This document shows positions 44,663 to 53,742 of a DNA stretch of 64,000 bases, piece by piece (position 1 is the first letter of the stretch; each line of letters starts with the position of its first letter). The position numbers and the translations under genes are program-made. The DNA lies in assembly GCA_964618455.1 (NCBI GenBank), contig CAZUAQ010000020.1, positions 25,813 through 89,812 of the forward strand. The letters run 5' to 3'. The notes beneath the pieces are model-generated. The model was given only the letters and a program-made list of their open reading frames with translations. It was not told the DNA's origin and ran no database searches. The DNA comes from CAZUAQ01 sp964618455 (GTDB taxonomy: Bacteria; Planctomycetota; Phycisphaerae; UBA1845; PWPN01).

Positions 44663-46296
44663 GTGAACGTCGCCTGGATGAAGGCCATCACCCCCAGCGT
44701 GATCACCAGGTTCATCAGCAGGGCGATGTCGGCGATGAATCCGTTGTAGCCGTAGTAGATCATCATGAAGATGATCGTGGCCACGAAGGCGGTAATGATC
44801 GCGAACTCGCCCTTGGCGCGGTTGGAACTCCCCAGCGAGGGACCGACGCTCTTCTGCTCGAGGGGGACTTCCTTCAGCCGTGCCGGAAGCGATCCGGCTT
44901 CCAGCGTGTTCACCAGGTAGCGCACCCGCTCCATGCCGAAGTCGCCGGTGATTTCACCGTTGCTGAGAATCTGGCCCTGAATCCGCGCCGACGAGATGGC
45001 CGTCCGGTCAAGGAAGATGCACAGGGCGCGTTCGAGATTGTTGCCCGTCATCCGGCCGAATTTCGTGCCGCCACGAGTGTCGAGCGTGAAATTGACCGAC
45101 GGGCGACCGCGACGATCCGTGCCGATCCGCGCGCTCTTGAGTGCCCAGGACTTGGGCGTGTCGTCCAGCAGCGCCATCCCTTCCGTGTCGTGGGCCAGCA
45201 CGTAGGTCCGGTCGAGGTACTCTTCCGTGATGTGCCCGACGAACTTTTCCTCTTCACCCTCGGCGATCACGAACCATGCAAAGGGCTCGTTGCCGACCTT
45301 GCGCGGACCGCGTTTCGTCAGTTGCTCACGGTAGTTCGCAATGGGTTCCCGCAGGCTGGGATCGTCCGAGCGCAGCAGCGACGGGTCCTGGCTGTACGGC
45401 TCGGCCAGAATACGGAACTCGAGCACGCCCGCCCCGCGGATCATCCGCATCAGATCCGCCGGATCGTCCAGCACACCTTTCATCTTCGCGTACTCGTCGT
45501 AGACCACCGCCAGACGCTCGATCAACTTGGCGTAATCCAGATTGTTCTGCTTCAAAGTATCGAGCTCGGAAGCACGTTCGGTATGGGACGCGCCCAGCTT
45601 GAGGATGTCGAGCACCCGGTTCTCGTTCAGGTTGCTCTCGAGCAGCTTGTTCATGGCGGTGCGGCGGTCTTTCAGCAGGCCGTCCATCTTCACTGCCACG
45701 TCGCCGGTCGGCTGCGTCGTCGAGGCGACCATCGATTCGTATTCGTCGTGGAGCCGCAACAGTTCTTCAAACCGCTTGCGCCGCAGTTCCATCTCGATCG
45801 TCTCGCGAACGATGTTGCCGTTCTCGTCGCGCTTGACGCTTCCCTCTTCGATGACCGGCACTTCGTACCGGGTCATCGCCTTGATCTGCACGTCGCGCTC
45901 CGCATCGCTCGCGTCGAGCAGTGACCGGACGACCGCCTCCTGAAGGTAGGTGTCGGCGAGCGGCTCCCGCGCGGCGTTGTAGGCCTCGCGGGCCTCCTTC
46001 TGGCCCGACGGCGGATTCGGCATCTGAATCATCAGGCGGTTCCGTCCGATCGGACGCCACACCAGGTTCATCGTGCCCTGCGGATCCACCCGGTTCCGCA
46101 GCACCGTCATGACCTTCTCCGCCAGATCCGGCTGATTCTCGCGGCCGGTATCGTCAATCTCGAAAATCAGGCTGTGCCCGCCGCCCAGGTCGATGCCCGG
46201 TTTCAGCTTCTCGTCGACCGGCCACATCTGCCAGAAACAGAGACCCGTCAGCACTGCAATCAGGCCCGCCTTTGACCATAAATTCTTTTCGCCCAT
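44663..46296 (-). CDS. secD: SecDF, N-terminal part (SecD)
   Basis: About 545 residues up to the gap. One N-terminal helix (AGLIAVLTGLCFWQMWP), then GIDLGGGHSLIFEID and VLRNRVDPQG of the P1 head, a long insertion of about 200 residues rich in charged helices (EMELRRKRFEELLRLHDEYE), then the P1 base (RIQGQILSNGEITGDFG, AGSLPARLKEVPLEQKSVGPSLG) and helices 2-4. The insertion makes it much longer than typical SecD. Start ATG 46296 has GAGGACGG upstream. No yajC or tgt gene precedes it. Confidence 0.92.
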
Positions 46297-46526
46297 GGAA
46301 CCGTCCTCGTTGTCTTCGGTTGTTTTTCTTGTCGGTATCGATCGTCGATGCTGTCATTCCTGGCCGAAGCAGAGCTTCCGAATCAGGCCGGCGCCGCGCT
46401 GTCCTCGCGGCCGGGAAATGACACCATGATGGGTACTGCGGGAAATTCGGTCGTGACGAACGCAGGTACGCCCCGAGAGTCCGGAACGAAGCCGGCCGTG
46501 GGGACGCGTCCGCCGGGAAAGTCTGT

Positions 46527-46997
46527 TCAGCACGCCGGAGGTGCGTGAGCATAGCGACAGGAGAGCCAGGATCCCTCCGTGAGGGGGTTCGCCCCGGAGA
46601 TGAGCACGCGAAGGGGAATCAGCTGCGCTTGAGGCAAGGCCCGGAAATCAGGCGCCTCAGCATTCAGGTCCGACAGGTGGTCCGGCCCGGCACCGCTCGT
46701 GGCCGACCGGGAGTCGTTCCCGCTCCAGAGTGTCGGCAGGGCCGCCAGCAGATGATCGTTCGCGTTTCCGGCTCCGGAATCGGGAGCCTTTTCCGACGAG
46801 GGAGAGGGGGATTCCGTCCCGTGGCTCGGCGATGCGGGATTCGTGTCCCGCCCGTTCCGCGTGGCATCCGGGCAGGACCGCGGTGCGGTGACGTACGCCG
46901 CTTCCGCCGGCAACGTCGTCGCCACCAGCGTCAGCACCATCAACCCACCCGAGCGGGCCAGAAGATATCCCGACAGTTCGTTCACGCTGAGCTCCAT
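46527..46997 (-). CDS. Putative secreted protein, unknown
   Basis: 156 residues with a likely signal peptide (LLARSGGLMVLTLVATTLPAEA, hydrophobic core after residue 14), then a Ser/Pro/Asn/Ala-rich stretch and a C-terminal part with four Cys. Codon third positions are GC-rich like the neighbouring genes, but there is no clear ribosome-binding site. It lies directly upstream of secDF on the same strand, 230 bases away. No domain recognised; it may be a real gene or chance. Confidence 0.4.
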   Translation of the reverse strand: MELSVNELSGYLLARSGGLMVLTLVATTLPAEAAYVTAPRSCPDATRNGRDTNPASPSHGTESPSPSSEKAPDSGAGNANDHLLAALPTLWSGNDSRSATSGAGPDHLSDLNAEAPDFRALPQAQLIPLRVLISGANPLTEGSWLSCRYAHAPPAC

Positions 46998-47306
46998 TTC
47001 ACTGCGAACCGCGTATCCTATCCGATTCCCGTGGCCGCTGACAACCGGTCCATGCCGGCCCGGTGGACCGATATCGTTGAATGAATCGGTGGAATTGCGT
47101 CGCGTCTTCAAGGGGATTCAGCTATGATGGAACCGAGGTCGAGGGGTCCGGCCCCTCGTCTGCGGAAAAACCTTTCAACTCAGGCCAATCGAACACTGTT
47201 AGGGTTGACGACCGCCCCCAGCTTCGGCGTGGTTCGCGTGGATCACAGGATGATTCCACCGCCGCGATTTCGGGCATCCAGGTGTCGTCACCAAGGAGGA
47301 CGGAAA
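46998..47306. other. Divergent intergenic region upstream of the large secreted protein
   Basis: About 310 bp. The ribosome-binding site of the plus-strand gene (AGGAGGA, 47294-47300) is the only clear element. No convincing promoter pair or RNA gene seen. Confidence 0.45.
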
Positions 47307-49721
47307 ATGAGAAGCATGATAACGACGGCGCTGATTCTCGGGCTGGCCGCCTCGGCCGGTGCCCAGGATTGCGCGTGGACGCTGTGGGCGACCGACTGGA
47401 GCGTGCAACAGGTCATTACGGGGCCGGATCAGAATCCCCCGAACGAGCACTACCTCTCCCCGAACTGGGACTTCACTGACAGCGAGAACATCTGGGTCGG
47501 TCTGGATGCCGCGCCGCTGCCGGATGGTGGCACGAATGCGTTCCACTGGTGGCTGGCCGATCTCAGCTTTCCCTACAACGACAACGGCGGAAACGGCGGC
47601 ATCTACCAGGAGTTCACCGTCACGCCCGGCGTCCCACTCGAGTACTCCGTCTGGTTTACCGCCAAAGGCTGGGCGGGGCTCTACTGGTTTGAACTGTTGC
47701 TGATCGACGGCCCATTCGATGTTTTCGACGCGGACAAGTTTCCGGAAAATGCAACGCAGAACAATCCGTCGAAGCTTCGAACCGCGAGCTTCGAGAATCC
47801 GACGGACTTCACGAACTCGACGATCGGGTGGACGGAGTGGACGCATCTGCAGCCGGCAGAAAACGGTCCGGCGGGTCCTCGTCCGCAAACCATCACCCCC
47901 ACCGGCGATACGGTGACCATCGTGCTGAAGGGGGCCCACCTGCTCTTCACCGGGACACCCGGCGCCTTCGAGACCTACTGGGATGAGATCGAGGTCACCC
48001 AGAACGGCGGTCCGAACCTGCTGACCAACGGCGATTTCGAGGACGGCGCCCAGAACACCATCTGCGACAACACGCTCGTCACGCAGGACCCGAACTTCGA
48101 CAACTACTTCATCACCGTGATGCCGCCCGCGTGTGACGATCAACACACGGTGACGGGGGTGACACCCACGTCGGCTTCCGCCGACGGGCCCGTCGTGCTG
48201 ACGGTGACGGGAACCTTCCTGGAACTGGTCACCGACTGGACCATGCGACGCCCGGCGGACAATCCCGCCGCGACGCTGACGGCCACCTCCGTCGTGGTCG
48301 GCACGGGCCCGAACGAGACCACCGCCGACGTCACCTTCGACCTCGCCGGCGCGCAGGCGGGCAACTACTCGATCTTCAGCGCCCAGGACGCGCCCTGCCT
48401 GTCCGACTCGCTGGTCGGCGAGTTTGTCGTCGATTGCCCGACGCAGCCGCTGACCGTCTCGCCCGCCATCGTGACCGATCCCGGGGCTTCCGAAGAACTC
48501 CGGATCATCGGCCCCGGCGCGTCGGGTTTGACGTCCGTCTCCCTCAGTCACGGCGAGCCCGGCGGGCAGACCTTGACCACCATCGACGGCACGGCACTCA
48601 CACCCGATGGCGACGACCTGCTGGTTACCTTCGACCTGAGCTGCGCGCCGCGTGGCAAGTATCGCCTCTCCAACTGCCTGGGCGACGAGGACTTCGAGAT
48701 CCGCAAGAGTCTTCCCTCCGGCGCATGCGCCTGGCAGCCGTGGGGCGCCGCCTGGAGCAAGATCAATGCCGGTGAAGACCTCGATCCCGACCTGATCGAA
48801 GAGGCCTACGACCCCACCAACTGGGACTATGACCTGAGCGAGACCACGATTCTGGATCTCACGAAGGATGTACCGCCGGGTGGCGAAACCAACGCGTTCC
48901 ACTGGTTCCTCGATACACAGGACACCATCAGCAACAGCTGGGGCAGTGGCGGTATCTACCAGGAGGTCGCGGTCACGCCCGGTGTCCCGATCGAGTACTC
49001 GTACTACTGGAAGGGGAAGGGCGGCAACACGATCAGCTGGTTCGAGTTCGTGATCATTGATGGTGGCTTCGGCGGCTTCGAGGCCGACGCTTACCCGGAC
49101 ACGGCCAACGGCAACGCACCCTACCCGCTGCGGCGCAAAGAGCTGACGGAAAGCTCCTTCGAATGGGAGCAGGTGCTGCACACCGATCCGGCCGAGCAGG
49201 GCCCTGCCGGGCCGCGTCCGCAGACGCTCACGCCGACCGGCGATCTGGTGACGGTCGTGTTCAAGTCCGGCGCGCTGCCCCAGACCGATGACGCGGGTGT
49301 CGAGATGCTCGTGGATAACGTCGTGCTCTCGCAGGGCGGCGGTGGAAACCTGCTGGCCAACCCGGGCTTCGAGGACGGCAATCAGCTCAGCGCGTGCACC
49401 GTGCAGACGATGGCCCAGGATGCCTGCGACGATGACTTCTGGCTGCGGAGTGATTTCGTGGTCACACCGCCCATCGTCTGCAGCGATCCGCGTGCCGATG
49501 CCGACTTCGACGGCGACGTTGATCAGACGGACGTGGCCGCCTACCAGTTGTGCCTTGCCGATTTCGGCTCGTCCGATTTCTGTACGTGCATCGACCAGTT
49601 GAGCGGCGCGCCTGATGACATGACCACGATCGTGGACTTCACCGCGCTGACCGACTGTGCGACCGGTCCCGACGTGTTGCATGCCGACAACCCGAATCCG
49701 CTCTGCGCCGATCAGCCGTGA
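47307..49721 (+). CDS. Secreted two-repeat protein with dockerin-like C-terminus
   Basis: 804 residues. Signal peptide cleaved near SAGAQ (about residue 20). Two homologous beta-rich modules, residues about 21-250 and 472-695, both begin CAW and share GGIYQE, TVTPGVP and IEYS-type strands, PAGPRPQT and TPTGD, and end NLLTNGDFEDG or NLLANPGFEDG, the common opening of CBM-like domains. Between them lie two Ig/IPT-like segments (about 275-465). Residues 722-804 contain DADFDGDVDQTDVAAYQLCL, a dockerin-type calcium loop. Possible carbohydrate-binding or surface protein. AGGAGGA six bases before ATG. Confidence 0.78.
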   Translation: MRSMITTALILGLAASAGAQDCAWTLWATDWSVQQVITGPDQNPPNEHYLSPNWDFTDSENIWVGLDAAPLPDGGTNAFHWWLADLSFPYNDNGGNGGIYQEFTVTPGVPLEYSVWFTAKGWAGLYWFELLLIDGPFDVFDADKFPENATQNNPSKLRTASFENPTDFTNSTIGWTEWTHLQPAENGPAGPRPQTITPTGDTVTIVLKGAHLLFTGTPGAFETYWDEIEVTQNGGPNLLTNGDFEDGAQNTICDNTLVTQDPNFDNYFITVMPPACDDQHTVTGVTPTSASADGPVVLTVTGTFLELVTDWTMRRPADNPAATLTATSVVVGTGPNETTADVTFDLAGAQAGNYSIFSAQDAPCLSDSLVGEFVVDCPTQPLTVSPAIVTDPGASEELRIIGPGASGLTSVSLSHGEPGGQTLTTIDGTALTPDGDDLLVTFDLSCAPRGKYRLSNCLGDEDFEIRKSLPSGACAWQPWGAAWSKINAGEDLDPDLIEEAYDPTNWDYDLSETTILDLTKDVPPGGETNAFHWFLDTQDTISNSWGSGGIYQEVAVTPGVPIEYSYYWKGKGGNTISWFEFVIIDGGFGGFEADAYPDTANGNAPYPLRRKELTESSFEWEQVLHTDPAEQGPAGPRPQTLTPTGDLVTVVFKSGALPQTDDAGVEMLVDNVVLSQGGGGNLLANPGFEDGNQLSACTVQTMAQDACDDDFWLRSDFVVTPPIVCSDPRADADFDGDVDQTDVAAYQLCLADFGSSDFCTCIDQLSGAPDDMTTIVDFTALTDCATGPDVLHADNPNPLCADQP

Positions 49722-49773
49722 TCGACCGAAGAGCATAGCGGCGGATAGGCGATCGGTATGATCGAGAATGACG

Positions 49774-49808
49774 GCCCGGCGAGGGGACTTCCCCTTTGCC
49801 GGGCTTTT
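49774..49808 (+). terminator. Rho-independent terminator of the secreted-protein gene
   Basis: GCCCGGC (49774-49780) pairs with GCCGGGC (49798-49804); an inner GAGGGG/CCCCTT stem extends it; TTTT follows at 49805-49808. Confidence 0.82.
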
Positions 49809-49879
49809 CTCGTTCAGGTGCGGCCCTGTGCATTGTCGCGCTTCGGCGTTTCCTGCTATGCTGGCGCTGCTTTCACCGC

Positions 49880-51127
49880 ATGAGGTTCATCGACGTGACC
49901 ATCCCCACCCATCCGCGCATCCGTGCGCTCGAAGCCATCCCCGTGCAGGAAGATGGGCGAACTTTTTTCGTGCTGCACGACCCCCTCGGACTGGCGGAAA
50001 GCTCCCTGCAGATTTCCAGCCGGGAGGTGCTCGTTCTCTTTCAGCTCATGGACGGATCGCGCTCACTGGATGAGATCACCGACGCCTTTCGGCAGACCTT
50101 CCAGCAGGAGGTGCCGCGCGATCAACTCGAGCAGATGGTGGCCCAGTTGGACGAAGCCCATCTCCTGGATTCGCCGGCCTTCGAAGCGTATTACGGCGGA
50201 CTGGTGGAGCGCTATCGCGAGGGCCCCGCGCGGATGTCCGCCGAAGCGGCATCGTTCGGAGCCGAAGACGGCCGGCTGGAGCCGCTGCTCGCCGGGATGC
50301 TGGAAACCCCCTCGACCTTCGACCGTGATCTGCCCTCAGGCAGAGTGGCGGGGCTCATCGCGCCGCATCTGGACTATCCGCGCGGCACGCCCTGTTACGC
50401 TGAAGCCTACCGCCTGCTCGCCGGTATCGATCCGCCGGAGCGGGTGATCATTCTCGGCACCAATCACTTCGGCCGAGCGACCTCCGTCGTTGCCACCGGC
50501 AAGGACTTTCAGACCCCGCTCGGGCTGACCCGGACGGATCGCGCGTTTATCGACACCCTCTCTGATCGCTGCGCGTATGACCTGCTCGAGCACGAGTATG
50601 ACCATCAGCGGGAGCATAGTGTCGAGTTGCAGGTGCTGATCCTGCAGCATCTCTTCGGGGCAGACGCGTTCGAAATCGTGCCCGCCCTCTGTCACAATCC
50701 GTGCGGTCCCACGGGTACCGCGCCCTACGACGGCCACGGCGTCGACCTCACCGATTTTTCGAGCGCGCTCGGCGAAGCGATCCGCCAGGACGACAAGTCG
50801 ACGCTCGTGATCGCCGGGGCGGACTTGAGCCATGTGGGCAGGCATTTCGGGAACGATCGTGATCTGGACGACGACTTTCTCCACGAAGTCGCGGAAAAGG
50901 ATCTCCAGGCGCTCGATGCCATCGACGGCCGCGAGCCTGATGAGTTTCTCTCGTGCATCACGGCACGCGAGAACGACACGCAGATCTGCTCGGCCGGTTG
51001 CATCTATGCGTTGATGACCGCACTGCCCGAAGCCACGCCCCGCGTGCTTCGCTATCACCAGGCGGTCGACCCATCGGCGGGCATCTGTGTCAGCTGCGCC
51101 GCCGCCGGGTTCTGGGACGATTCATAA
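49880..51127 (+). CDS. Memo-family protein with N-terminal winged-helix (PqqD-like) domain
   Basis: 415 residues. The C-terminal 290 residues are a Memo/AmmeMemoRadiSam-B domain with LIAPHLDYPRG, LGTNHFG, HQREHSVELQ, AGADLSHVG and QICSAGC; the two His and Cys fit the metal site known in human Memo1. Residues about 35-95 (SSREVLVLFQLMDGSRSLDE, then EVPRDQLEQMVAQLDEAHLLDS) look like a PqqD/RRE-type winged helix. The function of Memo in bacteria is unknown. A radical SAM gene lies 1.3 kb away on the other strand; the usual AmmeMemoRadiSam partners A and S are not here. Confidence 0.85.
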   Translation: MRFIDVTIPTHPRIRALEAIPVQEDGRTFFVLHDPLGLAESSLQISSREVLVLFQLMDGSRSLDEITDAFRQTFQQEVPRDQLEQMVAQLDEAHLLDSPAFEAYYGGLVERYREGPARMSAEAASFGAEDGRLEPLLAGMLETPSTFDRDLPSGRVAGLIAPHLDYPRGTPCYAEAYRLLAGIDPPERVIILGTNHFGRATSVVATGKDFQTPLGLTRTDRAFIDTLSDRCAYDLLEHEYDHQREHSVELQVLILQHLFGADAFEIVPALCHNPCGPTGTAPYDGHGVDLTDFSSALGEAIRQDDKSTLVIAGADLSHVGRHFGNDRDLDDDFLHEVAEKDLQALDAIDGREPDEFLSCITARENDTQICSAGCIYALMTALPEATPRVLRYHQAVDPSAGICVSCAAAGFWDDS

Positions 51128-51134
51128 CTCATAT

Positions 51135-52346
51135 TCAGTTCTCGGTTGACGGGAGCGCGATACGGATGAGGCAGGAGTGGCGGAAGTTCTCCGGCATTGC
51201 GGGGTCGTCCACGAGCCAGAGTGTGCCCGCCGGATCGAACGCGATGCCCTCGATGCTGATGTACGGCATGCGACGTGTGCCCGGAAATTCGGCCAGCGTT
51301 TCGCGCAGGTTGACCCCGTTCAGATCGTAGAGATTCAGCCAGCGTGTCGCTTCGCCCGTCCGCGGATCGATCCTGAGCACCCATCCTCCGTTGCGATCGA
51401 CTGCCGCCAGATGGCCGTCAGGCGTCATCGTCAGCGCGTTGAGCGTCTGCATCCTGCCGTCGCGCTGCCGGCGGGCCTGCGTGGTGAGTTTCAACGTCAT
51501 CTCTTCGTCCGGCTTGGCGACGCCCTCGTCGAGGCGGCCGCGTTCCAGCCGAGGGTCGAGAAAGAACAGGCGCGGCCCCGGCGCGCCGTTGTGAAAGACC
51601 GTGCCTTCCTCCGCCCAGTAGAACATCCCCGGTGTGCCGGAATACGCGAGCCCTTCCAGGCCGTCGTTTCGATCGGAGCCCGACTCGCCTTTCCGTTCCG
51701 CGTAGCGATAGACCCCCGCAATCTCCGCGAGTTCCACACCCTCTTCCTTCACAAGACGCAATTCCAGGATGGAAGAGTGTGGCTCTTCATTGGCGACGAA
51801 GAGGCAATCGGCGTCATCCTTGTGGCGGCGGCCGATGGTGATGCCCTCGAGATCGAGCGCCTGGCCGACATGGTCCATCCCATCGTCAGGGGGGACACGC
51901 CTTCGCAGTTCAGTCAGCAATTCACTGCCCGCGCCCTGGAACGCGCCGGTGAATGCCACCCAGCCGCGCTGCGGCGGAATGATGCGCAGTGCATCGTCCG
52001 CAACGAGATCCTCGCCCGGCTTTGCGTTTTCTAAGGTTGTGCGGGAGTAGAAATGGATCCTGCCGGAAGCCGTACCCCCATGACGGTCGCACACTACCCA
52101 AAGTCCTTCGCGCTTACCGACCTTGCCATAGCACAGGCCCGATGCCTGTTCGAGATCGTACGCGCTGCCGGGTCCCTTCAATCGATACAGTGCGATCCCA
52201 TTCTTGTCCGACGCAGGTAGCGAAGTTTCCGAAGCACTGCATCCCGACACCATGCTGAACACGAAGAGAAAAACGCACCAGAGCGTTCGCGAATGAAGGG
52301 AATGAGGATGCTGCGGATCCGTTCGTCGCCGTTGATTGTCAGTCAT
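51135..52346 (-). CDS. Phytase-like/SdiA-regulated beta-propeller lipoprotein
   Basis: 403 residues. A lipoprotein signal ends MVSGC. The mature part has repeated beta-propeller-like blades: ASGLCYGKVGKREGLWVVCD, DLEGITIGRRH, NDGLEGLAYSG, LNALTMTPDGHLAAVDRNGG and IEGIAFDPAGTLWLVDD, the pattern of esterase-like phytase or SdiA-regulated proteins. Could hold calcium and bind or hydrolyse a phosphate ester. Converges with Memo gene, whose stop is seven bases away. Confidence 0.75.
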   Translation of the reverse strand: MTDNQRRRTDPQHPHSLHSRTLWCVFLFVFSMVSGCSASETSLPASDKNGIALYRLKGPGSAYDLEQASGLCYGKVGKREGLWVVCDRHGGTASGRIHFYSRTTLENAKPGEDLVADDALRIIPPQRGWVAFTGAFQGAGSELLTELRRRVPPDDGMDHVGQALDLEGITIGRRHKDDADCLFVANEEPHSSILELRLVKEEGVELAEIAGVYRYAERKGESGSDRNDGLEGLAYSGTPGMFYWAEEGTVFHNGAPGPRLFFLDPRLERGRLDEGVAKPDEEMTLKLTTQARRQRDGRMQTLNALTMTPDGHLAAVDRNGGWVLRIDPRTGEATRWLNLYDLNGVNLRETLAEFPGTRRMPYISIEGIAFDPAGTLWLVDDPAMPENFRHSCLIRIALPSTEN

Positions 52347-52407
52347 GAGCCATCGTTCCCCGGGAAGGCATCGCACCGTTGATCATGCTGACCTGCATGA
52401 AGCGGAA

Positions 52408-53532
52408 TCACGGTTCGTAAATGCAGCCGGCATCCTCGGCCATCATGTCGCCGGTCAGTGCGTACGCCCGCGAGCGTGAGCCTCCGCAGACATCCGCATA
52501 CTCGCAGATGCCGCAACGCCCCCCCAGTTTCGTGGGATCGCGAAGCGTGCGGAAGACCTCGTTATCACGGTACAGCTCCGCCAGCGGTGTCTCGCGCACG
52601 TTGCCCGCACAGAACGGCAGAAAGCCCGATGGATACACTTCCCCCACGTGCGACACGAAGACGAATCCCTTACCCGCGTTGATTCCTTTCGCGCGCGATC
52701 CGAAGGAGGCGTGCGTCGTCATTTCGCGCGAGAGTTGTGCAGGCACCGCCGAGCGCGAATGCGGATGACCACCGTTGGTTCCGCCATTGTTCGATTCGCG
52801 CTGCTGCATGATGAACCGGCGGTAATGCGGCGCTTCGGTCACCTTGATGAGGAACTGCTCCTCCTGCGACAGTGCGTAAAGCTTGGCGAAGAGCTGTTCG
52901 TGCTCCTCGGCCGACAGCGGCGTCAATTCCGAGCCGCGACCGGTGGGGACCAGCGAGAACACCTCCCAGAAAACAATCCCGAGCGTGCGGACCAGGGCGA
53001 TGATGTCATCGGCATCGGCGAGATTGTCATGCGTGAACGTCGTGTTGATCTGCAGCGGCAGTTCGAGTTCATGCGCCCAGCGCACGCCCTCCATGGTCTT
53101 GTCGAACGTGCCCTCGACCTTGCGGAAGTCGTCATGCTTTCGGCGATTCGAGCCGTCCAGAGAGAAGGCGACCTGGGCGACCCCCGCCTCCTTCAACGCG
53201 ACCAGTTTGTCGCGGGTCAGTTCCGGCGTGGCGGCGGGTATTGTGGCCATCCGCAGGCCCAGCGCGCTCCCGTAGGCGATCAATTCATTGAGGTCGGGCC
53301 GCTTCAGCGGATCGCCGCCGCTCAGCACGCAGACCGGTGTGCCGATCGCCTTGACCTGGTCCAGCAGCGCCTTGCCCTCGTCCGTCGTCAGCTCGTTCGG
53401 GTCACGGCGCTCCTCCGCCTCGGCCCGGCAGTGCCGGCACGCCAGCGCACATGCTTGCGTCGTCTCCCAGATCACGAGAAACGGCGTCTGGTCGAAATCA
53501 AAGCTCGCAAACGACAGGGGGTGCTGTGCCAT
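52408..53532 (-). CDS. Radical SAM/SPASM protein (TIGR04053-like)
   Basis: 374 residues. SAM-binding [4Fe-4S] motif CALACRHC near residue 28, GGDPL, and a C-terminal SPASM region with cysteines at CAGN and CGICEYADVCGGS plus GCIYEP for extra clusters. Close in pattern to proteins grouped with heme d1/AhbD-type enzymes and to peptide-modifying SPASM enzymes; neither a heme operon nor a precursor peptide is seen next to it. GGAGG six bases before ATG 53532. Divergent from the nuclease fusion gene. Confidence 0.86.
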   Translation of the reverse strand: MAQHPLSFASFDFDQTPFLVIWETTQACALACRHCRAEAEERRDPNELTTDEGKALLDQVKAIGTPVCVLSGGDPLKRPDLNELIAYGSALGLRMATIPAATPELTRDKLVALKEAGVAQVAFSLDGSNRRKHDDFRKVEGTFDKTMEGVRWAHELELPLQINTTFTHDNLADADDIIALVRTLGIVFWEVFSLVPTGRGSELTPLSAEEHEQLFAKLYALSQEEQFLIKVTEAPHYRRFIMQQRESNNGGTNGGHPHSRSAVPAQLSREMTTHASFGSRAKGINAGKGFVFVSHVGEVYPSGFLPFCAGNVRETPLAELYRDNEVFRTLRDPTKLGGRCGICEYADVCGGSRSRAYALTGDMMAEDAGCIYEP

Positions 53533-53742
53533 CCGGGCCTCCACGGGGCAGAATACGAAGCGACGCTTCGGTCTGCGAGGATTCTCACATCTATCAGCAT
53601 AGCCCTTTCGCCGGGTGTCGCCAAAATCCCCGCGTTGTTTCGTCCTCCGCGTTCTTGCAGGCAGAACGCGATCCGCTATGATGTTCGTTTCTTGTTAGGG
53701 TATGTGTTGCGGTGGATGGGGGCCACTTGAAAGGCGCGGCGC

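Noticed and set aside
42260..44749. Very long open frame on the plus strand opposite SecF (829 codons)
   Set aside because: It is an antisense shadow of a high-GC gene whose minus-strand product is clearly SecDF; the plus-strand translation is low-complexity Arg/His/Asp-rich and matches nothing.
47199..49736. Long open frame on the minus strand opposite the secreted protein (845 codons)
   Set aside because: Antisense shadow; the plus strand has a signal peptide, internal repeats and a dockerin-like end.
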